From positions 1 to 7,618 of the forward strand of contig DAOTUC010000352.1 in the NCBI GenBank assembly GCA_034437315.1: DNA of 7,618 nt, read 5' to 3'. This document shows, in pieces, positions 4,808 to 7,618 of this stretch. The stretch is from DSAR01 sp034437315. GTDB taxonomy: Bacteria > Chloroflexota > Anaerolineae > B4-G1. The position numbers were made by a program, and so were the translations under genes. The notes under the pieces were generated by a model that worked only from the letters and a program-made list of their open reading frames with translations, did not search any database and was not told where the DNA came from. Every line of letters starts with the position of its first letter. The first letter of the stretch is position 1.

Positions 4808-6409
4808 TCAGGATGCCTTTCCATTTGCTAGCGGGGCATTTGAACGATTACGCTGCTCGCGTGGAATGGTAAAGGAGAAAGCGCTCCCCTCTCCGGGCTG
4901 GCTCTCGACCCACACACGTCCACCGTGAGCTTTGACGATGGCCTTGACCAGGTATAATCCCAGGCCGACGCCCGGCGTACCCTGGTGACGTTCCTCAGCC
5001 CCGCGAAAGAAACGCTCGAAGATGCGCGATTGCTCTTTGTAGGGTATACCGATGCCCTCGTCGGATACTGTGACAACGACCTCTCTGGACGACGCCCGTC
5101 CGCTGATCTCTAATACCCCTTGATCGGGGAAATATTTGATGGCGTTGGACACCAGGTTGTGCAACACCTGTTCCAGTCGCCCCAGGTCCCCCTCGACGTT
5201 CGGAAAATCGGGGGGGAAATGGACCACGATCTCGTGCCGGTCGGTCTGTGTGCGGAAGCGCTCAGCCACTCGCTCGGCCAATCGATCCAGCGCCACACAA
5301 TCCATCTCCAGCGAGAGCGCGCCGGCCTCCAAACGGGAGACGTCCAGCAAATCGTCGATCAGATGGTTCAAGCGATCCGCCTCTTCCACAATCACAGACA
5401 GGCTCTCCTGCATCGTCTCCTGGTCCCAGCAGGCGTCGCGCCGCATCAAGGTATCGGCGTAACCCTTGATCAGCGCCACCGGCGTCTTCAGCTCGTGGGA
5501 GATGACGGAGATAAAGACCGATTTGACCTCCTCGGCCTCCCGGAAGCGGGTGACGTCCCGCACGTCGGCGATGATGTTGACCAGACGCCCATCCTGGTCG
5601 AAGAGCGGGGCGTAGGTGATCCCCACGCTGATGACGCCGCCCTCTCTCCGGCGGAGGTCTCCCTCTACATAGAGCGGCGTCGCAGAAGGGAGCGGCCAAC
5701 CGCCGGCGACCGCGCTCTCAAAATCGGCGTCTGTTTCGAGATGGGCCCAACGGATGACCTCATCGTGCTGCTTTCCCAGGGCCTCCGCAGCCGGCCAACG
5801 GGTCAACTTGGATAGCGCCCGGTTGAAGACTACGATGCGATGGGCCGAATCGAGGATCAGCACCCCGTCGGCGCTGTATTCCAGGATCGCATCCAGGCGG
5901 CGCTTTTCCTGCGAGATGCGCTCGTAAAGCTGGGCGTTGTGGACGGCGATGGCCGCTTGATCGGCAAAGCTCGCCAGGATCTGCCGGTCGTTGGTCGTAA
6001 AGCGCGCGCCGTACGCTCGGAAGACGTACAACACCCCGATCAATTCTTCTTTAATGGCCATCGGCAGCGCCACGACCTGCTTCAAACGCAAACCTAATTC
6101 GGCCGCCAATCGCCCCAGCTTATCCGCCAGATTGGGGATGTGGAAGCGCTGCAAGTCGACGTTGTCGGGCACATCGGTCAACAACAGGTCGAAGTAAGGC
6201 ACCATCGCCTGGGGCAATCCATAACTGGCCCGGATGTCGAATCCGCCGTCCGGTCTGCGCAGCGCGATCAGCCCCGCCTGCCCGGCCAGAATCTTCGTCG
6301 TCGATTCCAACACCATCTGCAACAACTCGTCCAGGTGGAGTTGGGCAGTCAAGGCGCGGCTGATTTCCAGGAGATATTCTCGTTGTCGAACGCGATAATC
6401 GGTGAGCAT
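4808..6409 (-). CDS. Sensor histidine kinase, GAF-PAS-HisKA-HATPase
   Basis: Cytosolic two-component sensor kinase of 533 residues; no membrane span or signal peptide. Order: GAF (about 20-160), PAS (about 168-288, LDAILEYSADGVLILD... through VRDVTRFREAEE), HisKA with phosphoacceptor H305 in ISHELKTP, and HATPase with N box HNLVSNAIKY (N422), G1 DEGIGI (D450-I455), F box FERFF (464-468) and G2 GVGLGL (480-485). The GAF lacks Cys, so a covalent bilin is unlikely; the signal is unknown. All catalytic motifs are intact. The start chosen is ATG 6409, with GAGG 9 bases upstream (6419-6422). In-frame alternatives are ATG 6418, with GAGG touching it, and TTG 6424. It has its own promoter 23 bases upstream, separate from the ROK gene ahead of it. 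No response regulator is in the window, so it is orphan here. A 138-bp inverted-repeat element follows the stop. Confidence 0.95.
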   Translation of the reverse strand: MLTDYRVRQREYLLEISRALTAQLHLDELLQMVLESTTKILAGQAGLIALRRPDGGFDIRASYGLPQAMVPYFDLLLTDVPDNVDLQRFHIPNLADKLGRLAAELGLRLKQVVALPMAIKEELIGVLYVFRAYGARFTTNDRQILASFADQAAIAVHNAQLYERISQEKRRLDAILEYSADGVLILDSAHRIVVFNRALSKLTRWPAAEALGKQHDEVIRWAHLETDADFESAVAGGWPLPSATPLYVEGDLRRREGGVISVGITYAPLFDQDGRLVNIIADVRDVTRFREAEEVKSVFISVISHELKTPVALIKGYADTLMRRDACWDQETMQESLSVIVEEADRLNHLIDDLLDVSRLEAGALSLEMDCVALDRLAERVAERFRTQTDRHEIVVHFPPDFPNVEGDLGRLEQVLHNLVSNAIKYFPDQGVLEISGRASSREVVVTVSDEGIGIPYKEQSRIFERFFRGAEERHQGTPGVGLGLYLVKAIVKAHGGRVWVESQPGEGSAFSFTIPREQRNRSNAPLANGKAS

Positions 6410-6431
6410 CCAAGTCATCCTCAAGCATGGG

Positions 6432-6460
6432 ATTATAACACAGCCCCGTCAGGGTATCAA
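6432..6460 (-). promoter_or_regulatory. Near-consensus promoter of the histidine kinase gene
   Basis: On the minus strand TTGATA (6460-6455), a 17-base spacer and a perfect TATAAT (6437-6432), in the gap after the ROK stop codon. Transcription would begin at about 6424-6426, giving a leader of about 15 bases to ATG 6409, or almost none if TTG 6424 were used. Confidence 0.7.
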
Positions 6461-6469
6461 ATAACGGCG

Positions 6470-7459
6470 CTAACGTTCGCCGCGTCGCGCTTCGAGCTGG
6501 GTCAGCGCCACCGCCGCGGCGCCGAGCACGCCGGCCTTATCGCCCAGTTCGGCCAGAACGACGCGCGCCGTCCGCGCCGACGCGACGAAAGCGTGGCGGA
6601 CGATCCCCCGGCGCACCGGTTCGAGGAGTCGCTCCCCCAGGTTGCTCAACCCTCCGCCGATGACGATGATCTGGGGATTGAACAGATTGACCAGGCTGGC
6701 CATGCCGATGCCCAGATAAGTCATCGCCTCCGAGAGGATTTTTTGGGCCTCGAAATCCCCCTGTTCGGCGGCCTGGGCGACCAGCTTGGCGGTGATGCGC
6801 GCCGGATCGTCGCCGGAGAGGTCGTTCATGCGCGTCTCCAGGCCGCGGGCGACGACCTCGCGGGCCCGTTTGGCGATGGCAGCGCCGGAAGCTAGCGCTT
6901 CCAGGCAACCTCGGTTGCCACAGCCACACAGGGGGCCGTTGGGCAGGACGGTGATATGCCCCACCTCGCCCGCCGCTCCCTCCGCTCCGTGGTACAATTT
7001 CCCGTCGAGGATCAACCCGCCGCCGACGCCGGTGCTGACGGTGACGTAGATCACGTGATCAACCCCCCGCCCAGCCCCAAAGCGATGTTCCGCCAGTGCG
7101 GCCGCGTTGGCGTCGTTTTCGAGGAAGGTCTCGATTTCCAGCCTTTCCTCGAGCAGTTCCTTGAGCGGCACGTCGCGCCAGCCGGGCAAGTTGGGCGGGG
7201 CGACCACGACGCCGGCGCGAATGTCCAGCGGGCCGGGCGCGCCGACGCCCACCGCGCTGACCTGTTCCTTCGATACGTCCGCCTGTTCCATCACCTGCCG
7301 GGCGGCGTCGATCATCCGATCAATAACGACCGCTTGACCTTTGTCTGCTTGCGTCTCCCGATAGTCGTGGGCGATGATCTGGCCGTCCACATCGACCAGC
7401 GCCGTGCTGATCTTGGTGCCGCCCAGGTCGATGCCGATGACGAGTGTTTGGGATGTCAT
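6470..7459 (-). CDS. ROK-family sugar kinase, glucokinase-like
   Basis: Predicted cytosolic ATP-dependent hexose kinase of 329 residues, the usual ROK length; glucose is the likeliest substrate (feeding glycolysis) but other hexoses or N-acetyl sugars cannot be excluded. Visible motifs: phosphate-binding DLGGTK (11-16), sugar-binding PNLPGW (89-94), catalytic D116 in ENDANAA, STGVGGG (142-148), sugar contacts E160/E165 in EGAAGEVGH, and the ROK zinc site H168, C178, C180, C185 in CGCGNRGC. A second nucleotide-binding stretch is IIVIGGG (264-270). No N-terminal DNA-binding helix-turn-helix, so it is an enzyme rather than a NagC/Mlc-type repressor. ATG 7457-7459 has GAGGAG 6-7 bases upstream; a longer in-frame reading to 7594 has no such site and no homologous sequence. 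A promoter lies 36 bases upstream, and a divergent promoter suggests a sugar-related neighbour beyond the right edge. Confidence 0.95.
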   Translation of the reverse strand: MTSQTLVIGIDLGGTKISTALVDVDGQIIAHDYRETQADKGQAVVIDRMIDAARQVMEQADVSKEQVSAVGVGAPGPLDIRAGVVVAPPNLPGWRDVPLKELLEERLEIETFLENDANAAALAEHRFGAGRGVDHVIYVTVSTGVGGGLILDGKLYHGAEGAAGEVGHITVLPNGPLCGCGNRGCLEALASGAAIAKRAREVVARGLETRMNDLSGDDPARITAKLVAQAAEQGDFEAQKILSEAMTYLGIGMASLVNLFNPQIIVIGGGLSNLGERLLEPVRRGIVRHAFVASARTARVVLAELGDKAGVLGAAAVALTQLEARRGER

Positions 7460-7494
7460 GTCACTCTCCTCTTTCTGCTTTGGCGTTTTATAGA

Positions 7495-7522
7495 GGTATA
7501 ACACAAGGTGTGGTTTTGTCAA
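7495..7522 (-). promoter_or_regulatory. Promoter of the ROK kinase gene
   Basis: On the minus strand a perfect TTGACA (7522-7517), a 16-base spacer and TATACC (7500-7495). Start of transcription is expected near 7488, giving a leader of about 29 bases. A second TTGACA on the same strand (7558-7553) has no -10 at the right distance. Confidence 0.58.
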
Positions 7523-7558
7523 GGGGGGATGGGTCGCGCAAGCAGAAAAGGTTGTCAA

Positions 7559-7571
7559 GCGCCCAAGGCGC
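7559..7571. promoter_or_regulatory. Small palindrome between divergent promoters (possible operator)
   Basis: GCGCC-CAA-GGCGC, 5-bp arms with a 3-base centre, lies between the two outward-facing promoters. The position suits a shared operator, but a 5-bp arm palindrome in GC-rich DNA can be chance. Confidence 0.3.
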
Positions 7572-7587
7572 ATCAAATTTGTGGTTT

Positions 7588-7616
7588 TTGACATTGGGCT
7601 GGGATAGATGTAAACT
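7588..7616 (+). promoter_or_regulatory. Divergent plus-strand promoter facing out of the window
   Basis: TTGACA (7588-7593), a 17-base spacer and TAAACT (7611-7616), ending 2 bases from the right edge. It would drive a gene to the right that is not visible here. Confidence 0.5.
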
Positions 7617-7618
7617 AG

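Noticed and set aside
5120..5815. 231-residue open frame on the plus strand
   Set aside because: Antisense to the PAS-HisKA part of the kinase; composition (His, Gln and Arg rich) is typical of a shadow of a GC-rich gene.
7460..7594. Upstream extension of the ROK kinase by 45 residues
   Set aside because: The extension covers the promoter, has no Shine-Dalgarno and is unlike ROK N-termini, which begin just before the DLGGTK motif.

Overview
The window reads like a bacterial chromosome segment with moderately high GC. The mix of genes (a bacillopeptidase F-like secreted protease, a CpXC zinc-ribbon/coiled-coil protein, a cytosolic GAF-PAS histidine kinase, a small Zincin_1 metallopeptidase and a ROK sugar kinase) and the near-consensus TTGACA/TATAAT-type promoters suggest a member of the Chloroflexota (Anaerolineae-like). 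This is inference from gene content, since no ribosomal or marker gene is present.

Layout. Positions 1-1219 (minus) hold the N-terminal part of a secreted S8 subtilisin-like protease: signal peptide, I9 propeptide, then the catalytic Asp and His regions. The gene runs off the left edge and is broken by one extra base near 426-427. Upstream, 1343-1901 (minus) is a chimeric relic. A second signal peptide plus the start of an I9-type propeptide runs directly into what looks like the C-terminal endonuclease end of a type III restriction (Res) subunit, which itself carries a frame break. From 1902 to 2348 there is no convincing intact gene, only a possible coding remnant on the minus strand and some palindromes. 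A good forward promoter (2349-2377) then leads to a complete Zincin_1 metallopeptidase (2457-2837), closed by a perfect 15-bp hairpin.

Positions 3008-3081 (minus) encode tRNA-Arg(ACG) with its own promoter. A 444-residue CpXC-domain protein follows (3149-4483, minus). The 4484-4807 gap contains a 138-bp element with 13-bp perfect inverted ends and nested internal repeats, lying just after the stop of the next gene. That gene (4808-6409, minus) is a hybrid sensor-type histidine kinase (GAF-PAS-HisKA-HATPase) with a near-consensus promoter. The last gene (6470-7459, minus) is a ROK-family glucokinase-like enzyme. Its upstream region holds a minus-strand promoter and a divergent plus-strand promoter facing out of the window, with a small palindrome between them.

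The genes do not form one operon: most have their own promoter, and no shared pathway is evident. The kinase has no response regulator in the window. The main oddities are the protease/restriction-enzyme fusion relic, the two single-base frame breaks in neighbouring secreted-protein genes, and the inverted-repeat element. I do not see a complete new multi-gene system here.
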